From assembly GCA_003254885.1 (NCBI GenBank), contig QANT01000041.1:1-64000 (forward strand): 64,000 bases of DNA, written 5' to 3'. The notes beneath the pieces were generated by a model that was given only the letters and a program-made list of their open reading frames with translations, did no database searches and was not told the origin of the DNA. The position numbers and the translations under genes were made by a program. This document shows, one piece after another, positions 23,148-41,001 of this stretch (positions are counted from its first letter, which is position 1; every line of letters begins with the position of its first letter). The stretch comes from Purshia tridentata. Taxonomy: Eukaryota; Streptophyta; Magnoliopsida; Rosales; Rosaceae.

Positions 23148-25027
23148 ATGGCCAGAGCTCTCGGAAACAAACCGAAACTCCGTCACCTACTGACTCGGTT
23201 CATAAGCTCGCGACGGCCATTGCAAACCCTAGCCTACGAAGAGCTCCAAGCTCCCAGCGCCACACCTTACCACTCCACCGCTTTTTTCCTCCATGGCCTT
23301 CTCGGCTCCGCCAGAAATTGGCGATCTTTCTCTCGCAGCCTCCTCTCAAATCTCTCAAACCCATCTGGTCAGTCACTCTCTCACTCCTTCTGCTCAGCTT
23401 TTATCAATTTCTCTATTTTCTTGAAACTCCAAAATCGATTTTTTGTTTTTATTTTTATGGTGTGTGTAGGTTGGAGAATGGTGCTTGTGGATTTGAGGAA
23501 CCATGGGATGTCATCTGAGGTTGAAGGTCTAGACCCACCTCATGACTTGGTCAATGCAGCTCAAGATTTAGCTAATTTGGTCGAGTCTCAAGGTTGGGAC
23601 TGGCCCGATGTTGTTCTTGGCCACTCCATGGGTGGTAAGGTTGCTCTGCAATTTGCAGACAGCTGCGCTCGTGGCCACTATGGTGATTCCGCTAAGTTGC
23701 CCAAACAGGTTTTCCCTTTGCCTCATAGTTTCAACACTCAGTGCTGTCTCTTTGTGTAAAGTTTCCCTTTTTTTCGCATAAATTTTGAGTTAGTTATTTG
23801 AATTGTTGAGCTTCATAAAAAACCAGAACGGTTATATATTCATTCCCCAGCAAAATGAATCAAAATTGTAGCCTGTTGTGTGTGAATGTTCGGTTTAACT
23901 TGCACATAAAACTTTTTTTGTTCTTTTTTCATTTTCTCTGTGATCCAGAACAGCTGTGGGTATTGGATTCCGTCCCAGGAGAAGTGAACCCTGAAAACAG
24001 TGATGGGGAAGTTGAGAAAGTTTTGAAGACATTGCAGAGTCTGCCTTCATCAGTTCCATCACGAAAGTAATACCTCTTTCTCCTTATGTGAATTATTTTA
24101 TTATTATGTGTGTACTTAGGTGCTGTAGTGTGTAACTGTGCGTGGTGTTATGGGGTAAACATGTCATCTGTAGGTTTTAGGTGTAGTTCTTCTTATTGTT
24201 TTCTTGTATGCTAATTGCTAACCCCTTTAGAGATGACCATATTCCCTACATGTTCAAATTTATTCACATGCCTAAATTCTTCTTACCAAATATGTGTATC
24301 ATATAATGGGGGATGTTAATCAAAGAAGTGGATATGCTTAATAATGTTGGCACATACACACTCCTGCTCTACCCTTAGATTGCTTCACTCAAGCAAGAGC
24401 CTCAGATTCTGTCTAGCTTTATTTTGGTTAAACGTGAGCAGTTAAGCTCATTATAAAGTCTTTTTTCTTTTCTTTTCAAAACTTTGTTACATAACTTTCT
24501 GTGATAATTCTGGTTCTTGCCTTCAGGTGGCTTGTGAATCATATGATTGAACTTGGGTTCTCAAAATCACTGTCGGAATGGATAGGCACCAACCTCAAGA
24601 AGCAAGGAGATCATGAGACATGGGCGTTCAATCTTGATGGTGCTGTCCAGCTGTTCAATTCTTACAGGTGAATATCTTATTATTTTGAGATCAGTATTTA
24701 GAACTAGAAACAATAGAATCCTTTTCCTCCCCCTTACCTTTCTATCTCTCTGTGAATATGTAATTTTTTAGGGAGAAGTCTTATTGGCATCTGTTGGAGC
24801 ACCCCCCAAAAGATATGGAGATAGCTGTTGTGCGCGCTGAGAACAGTGATCGTTGGGACCAAGACGTCATTCAGCAGCTTGAAAGCCTTGCTACTCGGGA
24901 AGGAGATGAATCGGAGGGGAAGGTTTCAGTTCATGTTCTTCCCAAGTCAGGCCATTGGGTTCACGTGGACAATCCAAAAGGTCTTCTTGAGATTGTGGCA
25001 CCTAAGATTTCATCCCTTTCACCTTAA
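23148..25027 (+). CDS. ABHD11-type alpha/beta hydrolase
   Basis: Five exons (23148-23367, 23470-23708, 23954-24066, 24527-24667, 24772-25027) give 322 residues. The basic, Ser/Arg-rich N-terminus (residues 1-26) suggests an organelle presequence, most likely mitochondrial. FFLHGLLGSARNW is the oxyanion-side HG motif, VLVDLRNHG the family strand/loop, and LGHSMGGKVALQFA carries the nucleophile (Ser126). VLPKSGHWVHVDNP carries the catalytic His. This arrangement is typical of the ABHD11/YbfF esterase group. Mammalian ABHD11 is mitochondrial and protects the oxoglutarate dehydrogenase complex; whether the plant protein does this is unknown. The start chosen is the first ATG, 118 bases after the tRNA-Leu gene. 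Confidence 0.88.
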
Positions 25028-25251
25028 CCATAGTTGGGATTCAAGTTATCACCGCAGAAGATATAGTGTGGATTAGCGGTTTCTTTCTTATCATTTTACA
25101 ATTTTTTCTGGTATCCTGCTACCTTCATGGGATGAACAAGGCTGTGTTAATAATATTGATACCAATTTTCTAGCCTTAAATGTATAAACTTACAAGTATT
25201 TGTCTTAGCTGGAGTTGTTTCTAAGTTTCCAACCATTATGATATTCTACAC

Positions 25252-25468
25252 ATTGTTTGAAGATATCAAGGTGTTTGATGAACAACTTTGATGCTATTTC
25301 CTTTTATTATGTGCCTCGTTCTTGTAATTGCGTTGCTGCCCATGTTTTGGCACAGCATGGTTTAGATAATGAGCAAATACTGATATGGCCTGAGGAAAGG
25401 CCGAGGAGCCTACTTGGTTCCCTTACATCTTCATTTAAAAAAGGAGAAAACTTGGGCATTAAAGCGTA
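25252..25468 (+). mobile_element. RNase H-like tail of a LINE-type element, remnant
   Basis: A short frame reads FYYVPRSCNCVAAHVLAQHG and then WPEERPRSLLGSL. This is the ending of the plant RVT_3/RNase H-like domain found at the C-terminus of many LINE-type elements and their domesticated copies. No reverse transcriptase or other part is nearby, so only a small remnant is present. It sits just downstream of the ABHD11-type gene. Confidence 0.55.
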
Positions 25469-25483
25469 GGATATTTCTAAAAT

Positions 25484-25755
25484 AGAGTTAATTATAAAAA
25501 TAGTTTATTTATTATTCGCTAAGTTTAATGTTAATTCACAAATTATTTTAAGTATCATATTGATTTATGAATTGTTTGAATTTTTAATTTTGTCTCTTAA
25601 TTTTGTATTATTAAGTTGATTTTAAGAGACAAAATTATTTATTTGAGACTAAAATAGAACATATCAGATAATTACTAAATCAATATGAAACATCAAAAAG
25701 ACCAAAACTAGATATAACAAAAAATAATAAGTGGATAATTTTTGTAATTTTCTCT
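25484..25755. mobile_element. Fold-back MITE with long imperfect inverted repeats
   Basis: The left arm begins AGAGTTAATTATAAAAATAG. The right arm, read in reverse complement, begins AGAGAAAATTACAAAAATTA. Further shared blocks inside are CATATTGATTTA and AATTTTGTCTCTTAA. The arms are about 130 bp each, so nearly the whole 270-bp unit folds back on itself. Non-coding; Mutator-like MITEs have this form, but I cannot fix the superfamily. Confidence 0.6.
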
Positions 25756-25868
25756 TTTAAATATTTTTAAAAGAAAAATTATATAGTAGTGAAAAAGAAA
25801 AAGAAAAAGAAAAATATAGAATTAGGAATGGAAGGGCAACCAGGTCATTTTACATGTAACCCAACGCG

Positions 25869-25877
25869 AAACCCTAA
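25869..25877 (+). promoter_or_regulatory. Telo-box in RPS14 promoter
   Basis: AAACCCTAA lies about 115 bases upstream of the RPS14 start codon. This is the usual position and form of the telo-box in plant ribosomal protein promoters. Confidence 0.7.
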
Positions 25878-25992
25878 CTATAAATCGTAACAAGAAGATA
25901 TCCATCTGATAGAGCAGGCAGGGTTTTGGAAGGGCCGAGCATCAGAGACTCAGAGTTGTTAATAGACTGACCCAAATCATTTGCTCGTAGCC

Positions 25993-30911
<4,919 letters not shown>

Positions 30912-31726
30912 ACTTTTGTTCGAATATTGTCTCTTGTCAGACTGGAGTTTGAATTTTATAATTTGGACAAGTAAATCAGTATGCTTCTTGTATTGGAGTG
31001 AATTCACTGTAGTTTATATTAACATTAATGGATTTGGAATGAATTTAATTATGATATAAGTTTGGTATCTGGTATCTTTTGGAATGTGCATGGTGTGAAC
31101 CTTCTTTCTGGAAGGAATAGTGGTGGGTTCTTGACAATTTATTCCTAATTTTTCAGATAAGTTATGGACAATGCCAACTTGTTCATGAAATCATAGAACA
31201 CGGAATTTTATTTCCTGTGTTATTAGTGCTAGGTATTTGAGAGATAATGTTCTATAATGACATTTTTCCACCTTCACGTCTATGCCTGCGGTTTTGTCCA
31301 ACTTATAAATGCGAGTATGTAAGAGACTGAACTTTGGTATTGTGACATTGAGAGCAAGATGAGTGTTTGGTCAGACTGTTGTTGAAAACTGATTATATTC
31401 TTTGTTCCCAGCAGCCTCTTTGATTTCCTTTATGGTTAGGGTAGGGATTCCAACTTGCATAGGTCATCAATTGTGGTATTCATGTGGTGAATGAGAGATG
31501 GTCCATGATATGGGAAGGGTGTTGTCAAAAAAAATGCTAAGGTCATGAAATGATATGATAATATACATGTCAGTATTTTAGAAAAATAAATAAGATAAAA
31601 GAGCGTTCTGAAGAGAAATGGATTTGTAACTATAGTTTATTATCCCAATCTATACTTGTAGTAGCTTGACACATAAAGGTCCCATATGTTTATAACAAGG
31701 TGAAATAAACAACACCCATACAAGTC
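30912..31726. other. Convergent intergenic region
   Basis: This lies between the converging 3' ends of ubiquitin-eL40 and the dioxygenase gene. It should contain both 3' UTRs. No other gene is recognised. Confidence 0.6.
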
Positions 31727-33498
31727 CTAGTTTTGTATTTTGATTTTTTCAATGAAACACTTGCTGTCAAGTCCCTTGCTATAGAAATTTTGAAGGTATT
31801 CTTGAGGTGTGAATTTTCGGTAGAGGGGTGGTTTCTGAGGTGACAAAAGCTGTGGGAGAGGTCCACTGTAACCATCTTCATTCCATTTGGCTTGATTGAA
31901 AAACATCACAATTGAGATTCGGGCTTCCTTCCTGGAGTTGGCCAACACCCTGTGCTGCACGCTTTTATACTCGCCATTAGACGTTATCTGCAGCCAACTT
32001 TGACCAAAAACACCATGAGAAAGTTGTAATCTCATTCCACTTTTTACTTTAATAAGAGAAATTCCTACCATCCCCTTTAATAAGATAACTTCTATTATAT
32101 AGGAAATAGGCTAGGGGTGCTGCTATTCCATGAAAGCAACCCCCACCCAACATTTAAAATGATTACCTTTGTTTATTCTTGTGGAAAAGACAAAAAGTTC
32201 CAGCTGCACTTCTATAATTTCCACTGAAATATTCATTTTGATTGTGCATAAGCATAAATAACATAAAATTCTTTGGGGCGGCTATTTTTCCTTCAATTTT
32301 AATCGTGTATTGCCAATCTACGGGTTGATTTTTTATCTCTCACGCGTACTCAAAAAGTGCTATAGTACCACTATTCATTTATGGTTAATGTGAAAAATTA
32401 AACAGTCCACATAGAAAAATGTTAGGGCTTCAACATTTTTAGTACCCGATATTTTATTTTATTTTTTGTTTGTTGAGGAGAGAGAGCGAATCTAGGTGTG
32501 TAGGGAGAATTTTTGTCTTCGGCTAACTAGATCAGCCCCAAATTTATTAGTACCCTATGCTAAAGATGCTAACATTACTCATCTACATGAAAAATGCCAG
32601 AAAATTGTTTTTGAAAAAACAAAAAAATAATACACAAGCAAAACATATAAAAGATTACCTGAAGAAAATCTCCAACGTTAATAATTAAACCTCCAGGCAG
32701 AGGCTTCACGTCCACCCACTCATTGTGGTGCCTGACCTGCAACCCTGGCACATGGTTTTGCAACAAAACAGTCACCACCCCTGGATCAGTATGCGATGTG
32801 ATCCCCACCGTCCGATCAGGCTGAGGACAGTAGGGATAGCAGTGCCCCACAAACACCTTCGCTTCAGAAAATGTAAGCTCCTTAAACTTGCCAGCTTCCA
32901 ACCCCAACCCTTCTGAAAGCAACTCCATCACAGCTTCAGCCACCTTGGTTGCATGCAAATCCCATGCAACCAACTCATTCCTACATATCTCAGGAAGTTC
33001 CTCCTGAATGGGCTGCTCTGGGCCCATCCAGACCTGCAGCGAGTCGTGCCAGCTCGCTGCATTTGTACGGTACAAGTCGTTATTGCTCGCATACATCACA
33101 CCTTTTCCCTCTTCTCGCTTGTAGTGCTTGGCCTTCACCTCTATGGGCTGCTCGTGGAACCCTTGAACGGCGTTAACAGTTTGGTTGAGTACCGAAGTGG
33201 GTACGCCATGGTTGATGACTTGGAAGAAACCCCAAGTTTTGGCGGCGGCTTTGAGTTGGTCAATGATTTTGGGCCGATGAGTGGCGGAGCTGATGTGAGA
33301 AAGGTCGATGGTGGGGATGGTGGTGGTGCTTGTCGACGAGGATTTGAGGTCGGAGAGAGTTTCGGGGTCGTGGACGAAGAATTGAGGGATGGAAGTGATG
33401 CCAGAATCAGAGAGGCCTTTAACTCCCATCTTTGACTCGTCGAATTCTTTCACTTCCTTCATGCGATCATATGCTGAAGTTGCATCAATGGCTGCCAT
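31727..33498 (-). CDS. 2-oxoglutarate/Fe(II) dioxygenase, ACC-oxidase-homolog group
   Basis: Two exons (33498-32659, 31987-31727) give 366 residues. The N-terminal DIOX_N region has the hallmark GFFQVINHGVP (about residues 90-100). The jelly-roll domain has GHCYPYCPQPDRTVGITSHTD with iron ligands His236 and Asp238, the third ligand His292 in VQHRV, and Arg303/Ser305 in ARIS for 2-oxoglutarate. The opening MAAIDATSAYDRMKEVKEFD and GVKGLSDSGI are typical of proteins annotated as 1-aminocyclopropane-1-carboxylate oxidase homologs. These are DOXC enzymes of specialised metabolism, not true ethylene-forming ACC oxidases. The start is the Met conserved in the neighbouring decayed copy, seven codons after an earlier in-frame start. 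All catalytic residues are present; the substrate is unknown. Confidence 0.92.
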
Positions 33499-34885
33499 TT
33501 TTGAAAGATTATCGACCACGACAAGTAGGCAGGACTTCTTGGTTTGTTGTGTGAGTCACTTTGAGCAATATTTAGTATGTTTTATCTAACATTAGTGTGT
33601 CTCGTTTATTATATATTACATTATTACATATATGTATATATAAATAAATAAAGTGGTGGCAAAGTCATTTTCATGAATCATGACCATGATTGACTAGTAC
33701 CCATTCCTTAACATATATGGCTGCCATTTTGTGCAGATTCTTGGTTTGTTATGAATCACTTTTAGCCTGTTTTCTATTATGTCATATATATACATTATAT
33801 ACTTATATATAAAGGAAAATGGGGTCTTCATCCATATTTGTCGTTTACTTGGTTGGTGCCCCAGTTATCTTAAATATTTTGACAAAAATAAAAAGCAATC
33901 ATGTCTATGGGTGGTGTCATTGTGTGCTCATTGATAATTTTATTTTACTTATTCCTTTTCAATATTTTTAATAAAAAAAAGAAAAAAGAGAAGGAAAAAA
34001 AGACAAAATGGAAAAGTTGGTAATCGTATTACACTTTCTTATCAATATGTCCTTATAGCTAAGGGCAGACCATTAATGCTCTTAATTACCATTTTGATAG
34101 AAATTAAAGATTTAGTGGATGTTCAGTTATAAGTTATAACTTATATACCCCTCCCACATCCGCCATATGTGTCGCCCCTAGCTCACTGTCGCATATTACG
34201 ATCTGTCATGATCACCACTAGCAGCCCGGCACGTGTCAATTAAAATCGTAGTTGAATGGCTTAAATTTCTAAAACCTCATATGCAATAGGATTTCGTTCG
34301 TCAATATTACTGTTAGAATTATCAAATTAATCTATTCATGAAATTATATATACAATGTTCAGTATTAAATTATTTGGTGAATAAAATTATTAGCCTTAGC
34401 AATTCTTTTGTAGATATGGATATAAATTTGGCTTTTGATCGTTCAGAAATCAAATCAGTAAGTCTTCATTGTTGCTTGTCTAGTTATGAGTTATGATAAG
34501 AAATTTTTTGAAAGTGAGATGGTGGATGATGTAGAGGGTGCTAAAATATTCTCATACATTACATGTAGTTTCAGATCAATAAGTAAATATGAAGCAATAC
34601 TTTAGTTTCTTTGCAGTAACAAATTATCTGTAATCGTAGGCAGATAAACATCTCAGAAGCCATATACCTCATCATATTTAAGATGAGGAATATATATATA
34701 TTTGAGTAATCATCTTTTGCAGCAAAACATGCTTATTTAGATTTGGTAAATTAAGGAACAATTTTGGAGTGCATATACACAAATTAAACAATGTTTTCTT
34801 GTAGGACATATTGTAATTAATCTGAACTAGATATTCAAATTCTAGTTGTCTAACAAGAAAACATTGTACGTACTATACATATATC
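33499..34885. other. Spacer between dioxygenase copies
   Basis: AT-rich spacer holding the promoter of the intact dioxygenase (reading leftwards). It includes a small remnant of a third copy near 33718. Otherwise I see nothing recognisable. Confidence 0.5.
33718..33790 (-). pseudogene. 5' scrap of a third dioxygenase copy
   Basis: TGGCTGCCATTTTGTGCAGATTC followed by TTGGTTTGTTATGAATCACTT matches the start codon and leader of both neighbouring copies. Those read GGCTGCCATTT and then a TTTGTTGTGAATCAC-type leader. Only this leader-to-start scrap is seen, suggesting a partial extra duplication. Confidence 0.45.
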
Positions 34886-36220
34886 TTAATTTTGTATTTG
34901 GAGCTTTTGGATTAGAGACTTGGTGTCGATTCCCTTGCCATAGAAATTTTGAATGAATTCGATCTTGCTGAGTGCAGTTCCGATAGAGGGGTGGTTTTTC
35001 AGGGGACAAAAGCTCAGGGAGAGGTCCAGAGTAACCATCTTCCTTCCATTTGTGTATGTTGAAAAACATCACTATTGAGATTCGGGCTTCCTTCCAGGAG
35101 TTGACCAACACCCGATGCTGCACACTTTTATACTCTCCATTCGATATTATCTGCACCCTCACCCAAAAACTAATTATATATTATGACTTTATTTTCCACT
35201 ATTTGAATCTAAATTTCTTTATCATTAAATCTGTTTTGTTCAATTTCCCCCTAGTTGAGATTCTTTTTGTTTAATATATCCGGCCTCCTAATTCCATTTA
35301 GATGATCAAGAGGTAAGCCGGAGTACTCCATTTATATATATAATGGATGTTATATATATATATCCATTATATTAAGTTGGATTAATTTACATGATAAAAA
35401 TCTCCAATATTAATAATTAAACCTCCAGGCAAAGGCTTCACGTCCACCCACTCATTGTCATGCTTCACCTGCAACCCAAGAACATGGTTCTGCAACAAAA
35501 CAGTGAGCACCCCAGGATCGGTATGCGGTGTAATCCCCATCGTCCGATCAGGCTGAGGACAGTAGGGATAATAGTCCCTACTGAAAAACCTCCTTAAACT
35601 TGCTAGCTTCCAACCCTAACCCTTCTGAAAGCAACTCCATCACAACTTCAGCCACCTGGGTTGCATGCAAATCCCATGCAACCACCACTTCCCTACACAC
35701 CTCAGGGAATTCCTCCACCTTGGGCCGCTGTATAGCCGGGCCCATCCAGGCCTGCAACGAGTCGTGCCAGCTGGCGGCCTTTGACAGGTACAAGTCGTTA
35801 TTGCTTGCATACATCACTCCTTTTCCCTCTTCTCACTTGTAGAACTTGGCCTTCACCTCCTGAGGCAGCTCGTGGAACGCTTTGACCGCGTTCACCGTTT
35901 GGTTTAGCACCCAAGTGGGTACGCCGTGGTTGACTGCTTGGAAGAAACCCCATGTTGTGGCGGCGGCTTTGACTTGGTCAACGATTTGGGGCCGGTGAGC
36001 GGCGGAGTTTATGTGAGAAAGGTCGATGGTGGGGATGGTGGTGGTGCCACGTGTCGACGAAGGTTTGAGGTCGGAGAGAGTTTGAGGGTCGTGGACGAAG
36101 AATTGAGGGGTGGAAGTGATGCCAGAATCGGAGAGGCCTTTGACTCCGATTTTTGACTCTGTCGAATTCTTTCACTTCCTTCATGCGGTCGTACTCCGAA
36201 GTTGCATCAATGGCTGCCAT
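34886..36220 (-). pseudogene. Decayed tandem copy of the dioxygenase
   Basis: This copy follows the intact dioxygenase along its length, from MAAIDATSEYDRMKEVKEFD to a tail reading LIQKLQIQN. It has several breaks: a one-base insertion after about codon 21, a stop where the intact copy has Arg128 (CGA to TGA), a rearranged and shortened stretch where the intact copy reads TFSEAKVFVGH, and a further frameshift near the end. The iron-binding HTD triad and VQHRV are still readable, so decay is recent. Exon 2 keeps its acceptor at about 35150, while the donor context near 35390 has changed. It is probably not producing an enzyme. Confidence 0.85.
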
Positions 36221-37703
36221 TTCTGAAAGATATATTTTCGAGCAGCTGGATCTGATCAGCTTCGTTTGTTGTGAATCACATTCATGGATGCATATATTGT
36301 GAATTTGTGTTATATATAGGAAAGGTGGTCTACGCGTGCTTAATTAAATACTAAATTGTTTTGTTTTTTATTTTGTTGGTAAGTGCGAGGGCCAAAGGAT
36401 TAAATTGTTTTCTTGGTGCTATATAAGGATTATCGATCATCCAACTCATGTGTATGAGTGGTGTGCCGTATTGAAATTCCCATTTTACTCTTTGGTAGCG
36501 TCGCGGTTGCCCTGACCGTTTACCCACTGCACGTACTTTGATTTCCAAATTTTCACATGCCAAAAGACGTGTAAAGGAGTGTGCGAAAAAGATGAAGTGT
36601 AATAATTTGCATAAAATGACCTTTTGGTGTAGCATAATTTGAAAAATGCGATCGAAACTTATTTTTTAGTCATATATAGGATATTAATATTGTCAAGATT
36701 AAAAGATTAGATAATTGATTAGGAGATAGAGCTTAGAAGAGATCTAGATCCATAATCTATGTGCGTGTTGTTAAAATATTGTTAAGCAAATTTTGATTGC
36801 AAGTGGATTTTTGATAATTTAGAAAAAACTTATGTATGACCATAACATCATGTGACCGACAATATGAATATTAAAATATATATATATATATATATTCAAA
36901 TTTTATCACGTGTACGACTTTAAAATTAATTTTTAGAATTTAAAATTTTAAATATTATTGATTTTATACGTATTTTAATTTGAATGAATTAGTTATATAT
37001 ATATAATACCACGTCGTATTACCGTTACATTAGAAAATTCTTCATCCATGACATGAAAAATCACTCCTTACAATTTAGGAGATAAGAATTAATTGTTAAT
37101 ACGCGAGTACACAACTACTGCAAACAATTTTAACAAAATATGCTAACGTCTCCTTACCTGGGTTACACTACAACAACAACATATAATATGAATGCCTTCG
37201 ACCACACAATTAGAAGTTCATCTTCTGTATATGGAGCATGAGTTAACTCGATCCTTTCACAATAAGGTGTAACTCACACACACATATATATAAGACACAC
37301 CCTCTAGGACATGCACCCCATGACGTACAGAACTTCCCTTTAAACTCTAGACTTTTAATTTAAAATCAAAATTTGGTGCAAGTTTTAAAAGATATGAAAG
37401 TACGTACCCTTATCAAATAAAACTGTTAAAAAAAATTAATTGACAAACAATACAATTACTAGTTTAATTAATACAAACGCTTCAGAAATAGGGAAAAAAT
37501 TAAAAGAGAGAGAAATAGAGTAAACTTCTTTTTCTCCCCCACTACTCAAGTGTTCATCTCATTAAATTTATTTCTACGTATTCTAAAAGAACATACCATG
37601 CCGATTACGATCGATTGGATCTCTTTGTGCCTACATCTCGATCAGGAAAATTATTAATTCAACGAATTAAGCCTTGATAAGTATTTTTGCTCCTCGATAT
37701 CGA
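36221..37703. other. Spacer between dioxygenase and invertase tandems
   Basis: AT-rich, with a TA run near 36876-36894. It contains the promoter of the decayed dioxygenase and the 3' flank of the first invertase. No gene recognised. Confidence 0.55.
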
Positions 37704-40248
37704 TCAAGCTGAGGGAACATTATCATTAATGTTATCGTTCATCTTGCTAGGAGCTTTCATATTCCATGCAGAGAGGGTCTGTACAGTAACAGGCTCAGTC
37801 CCATTGTTGAACACGTACAAGTGAGCTGCACTGTTAATAGCTACAGTGGGATAAACCCTAGATAAGATGCATATTTTCCCTCCAAATCCGAAACTTTCAA
37901 CAACCGAATGATCAATCTGCATGCATTTGATTCAAGAACGTACACCCCCAAAAAAAAAAAAAACGATTATTAGTAATTAATTAATCAATAAATTGAGAAA
38001 GAAATTGAAAGGGTTCAAAGTACGTACCAAACTCCTGAGGGTAAACTTGTTATCAGCTAAATCTACATCTAAAAAGCCAGCAAATGATGGTCGATACAAC
38101 TTGATATCAAACGGTCTCAAAGAGGCACTGTTCCATCCAAATGGGGAAAACCCCAAAAAGTTAATTAGTAGGTTAAATTCCAAATGGGAAAAAGTAAGAA
38201 TAATTCCAGGAAAATATAAAAACATGTGATCTTTTAGCAGTATTTGTAATTGTATGGTGATCGATTATACTGAATTAAGAAGTTATAGGAAAATAAGACG
38301 TACTATCTTGCATCCGAGCACATGAGAACCTTATGCTTGTTGTCTTTTTTGAAAACCCTAAAGAAGACAGGAGTGAACTCCTCTAGGTTTGCTGAAGCTA
38401 ATGTCAAGAGCCCAAATGGCCCAACGCCACCTGGAACGTTTGAACCCTTTAGACTACAGACTGTTTTAGCATCCATTTTTTCCCAACTAGGGTCGAAAGG
38501 CTCGGCTTTGTCCAAGCTCCCCACCGAGAAGGTAACTTCAACATCGGCCTGCATGTATAGGAAAATATTTATTGTTAGATAATTTGATATATATATATAT
38601 ATATATATGTTATATTATACTATTGATTAGGTGAAATTATGTTTATATATAGTTCAGATTGATAGTATTGAGAGGATCAAACCTGAGCAGGAGTACTAAT
38701 TCCTTTTACTTCAACATGCTTTCCCTGTCCGAGATTTTGATTGTTCAAGTCGACCTTTTGGTCCCTCAAAGTGTCTAGTTCTTCAATAGGCCATTGTACT
38801 ACTTGTTTCCCATCAGGATTGAGCCAGATCACCCTCGGAATTGACTGAATTCCAGCCCATCCCTTAGCAGAATCATCGTCAGCTGAATCAGACTCATTAG
38901 CCCACCCCCACAAAATCCTCCTATTCTTTGAAGGATCAAAGAATGTTTTTGACGCGTAAAAATTCCCATAATCGAATCTCAATCCTTGATTGTTATCCAC
39001 CATATCACTGTCAGGCGTATATTTATCATCTTCTGGTTCATATTTTCCAAGGGTGTAGTACTCATACCTAAAAATAAAAAAATATATTAAATGTTATTAA
39101 AGTAAAAGCATCTAAAGATAATACATGTAACTGTTGAGTCTAACATTTGATATCTTACGTACCTAGTTAAGTCGAGGCTGACTTTGAAAAGATGCTTAAC
39201 ATCGGGCCCAACCTTGGATGTGTCGAAACCAGTTTTGGCGCCATTCAATGCTAAGGGAAAGAAGTCGGGGCATTCCCACATACCCGTATGCGGGGCTGAG
39301 TGGAGCGGGTGCTTGGCCTTGACCCAGTACTTGAAATCAATGCTCCTATACAAATAAGCTGTCCCTTTAAGCGTCCCCTGCCTCTTGCCACCCACAGACA
39401 TCCTCCAATGCCCATTGTGCCACCAAGCGGTTGTCGGGTCACGGAACTCGCTCACGTTCATTTCTGGGCTCGGAACCACCAGCGGGTTGTCGTCCGGTTT
39501 GATCCATTCGCGAAGATACGGGTCGGACTCGTTCTTCGGAACGGCGTAGTTTTGGACCTGGCGCTTTTGGGGGTCGAGCCCCGTGTAGAGGATGATGGGC
39601 TTGTTGCCCGGGAGAATGGTGGCAGACCCGGACCAACACCCGTTTATGTCGAAGGGCTTGGATGGGTATATGGCGTGCTCAACAGCTTCCCAACTGATCA
39701 TATCTTTGGATACTGAATGGGCCCACACAATGTTGCCCCACACTGAACCTTTGGGATTGTACTGGTAGAAGAAGTGGTAGACACCATTGAAATACACAGG
39801 TCCTGAGGATCAAACATCATCAAATTTGTTCACAAAATAATGTGTTAGTATCAGTATTTGTTAAATTTGTTTGATGAATAAAAGTACTGGGATATGAGTT
39901 TGAAATATATACTCACCATTTGGGTCTGTCCTCGTTAATTATTGGATTATTGACCGCCATGGAAAAGGAAAATAAAAGGAAGTGAGTGAACTCAGTAATT
40001 AACTAACTAGCTAGAAGAGATTTAGGAATGAATATGGTGGATTAATTTATAAAAATATTACCGTTGATCCAGTGCTTTGGAGGTCGAAAGTGATACGCAG
40101 GTCTGTGGAGTGGTTGCACCTCAGCGGGCGCCATAACATTCTGAAGCCGGGAGTAAATCTTGTGGGACGCTTCGACTCCATTGTCGTTTGTCAAAAACAG
40201 GCATGCAACAAATAAAAAAGCCCAAACCAACTTCTTTATAAACTCCAT
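37704..40248 (-). CDS. CWINV: Cell-wall invertase (GH32), copy 1
   Basis: Seven exons (40248-40062, 39925-39917, 39802-39163, 39067-38683, 38548-38304, 38127-38028, 37916-37704) give 592 residues. It hydrolyses apoplastic sucrose to glucose and fructose. A signal peptide ([19 protein letters not shown]) opens the protein. The nucleophile lies in WINDPNG, whose DPN is encoded by the 9-bp mini-exon. The stabilising Asp is in [10 protein letters not shown] and the acid/base Glu in MWECPDFF. Pro in WECPD marks the cell-wall rather than the vacuolar class. The C-terminal beta-sandwich contains DHSVVESFG. The TR/YEYY junction is split by a 95-bp intron absent from copy 2, while the intron after GWAGIQ present in copy 2 is missing. 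The Met at 40248 is the first ATG. Confidence 0.93.
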
Positions 40249-41001
40249 TGCAACACGCACACAAAATTAAAAGGAATTACAGAATACGCATCAGAAAGAC
40301 TGGAATATATGGGTTGGGATCTTCTATTTTTAGCGCGGCGAGACTTGGCAATAGAGAGAAGTGGGTGGCTGTGAGCTTGAGAGGTGGAAACAAGTGCTGG
40401 TGTGGTGGATGCTGAGAAGAATAAGGATTGGGCTTGGAGTAAGTCGCGTTTAATTGTTTGGGATTTTTTCAAATCCCAAACCACTTCCATATATGGCGCG
40501 TAAATGCATGCATACTATGGATTAGGGGTGTGTTTTTGACATTTTGTTAGGTTTTTACCAATTGTCCGTCAATTTTGGGTTGGTTTTGGACCTTTTGATA
40601 ACCATTTTTCATAAAGAGATTGAAACCGTAATGTTTCAAACAAATTAAATACCAAAGGGAGGAACAAGTTTTGGCTTAGATAAGCCCAAAACATGTGCCT
40701 CAAGAGGCTTACAATAAGGGGGGTTCGGGTAATTGAACATATGACAGTCATGGGCAATATTAATGTTAGCCAACTATTAACAACAATAAGAGAGATTTTT
40801 ATGCAGGTTCTAGAAAAGGCGCCTTCCAATATCTAGGAATGTCTACAACCGTACTTAAAACTAAATTGCCATGACCAAGGACATGAATGGTACATCCTTA
40901 TTGCATGCATGCCTAGCTCAGGCTAATTTATTATTTGAACAAGAAAAGTTACATTCTAAATGGCCATATTCTCGATCTGCTCTACCATACCCTAGCTAGA
41001 T
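40249..41001. other. Spacer between invertase copies
   Basis: Promoter of invertase copy 1 plus the 3' flank of copy 2. No further gene seen. Confidence 0.6.

Noticed and set aside
34140-34165. snRNA-type upstream element (CTCCCACATCCG)
   Set aside because: Close to the plant USE but not followed by a TATA box at the right spacing or any snRNA.
35325-35378. ATGGAT/ATCCAT inverted repeat around TA-rich DNA
   Set aside because: Simple AT-rich palindrome; no sign of a mobile unit or regulatory role.
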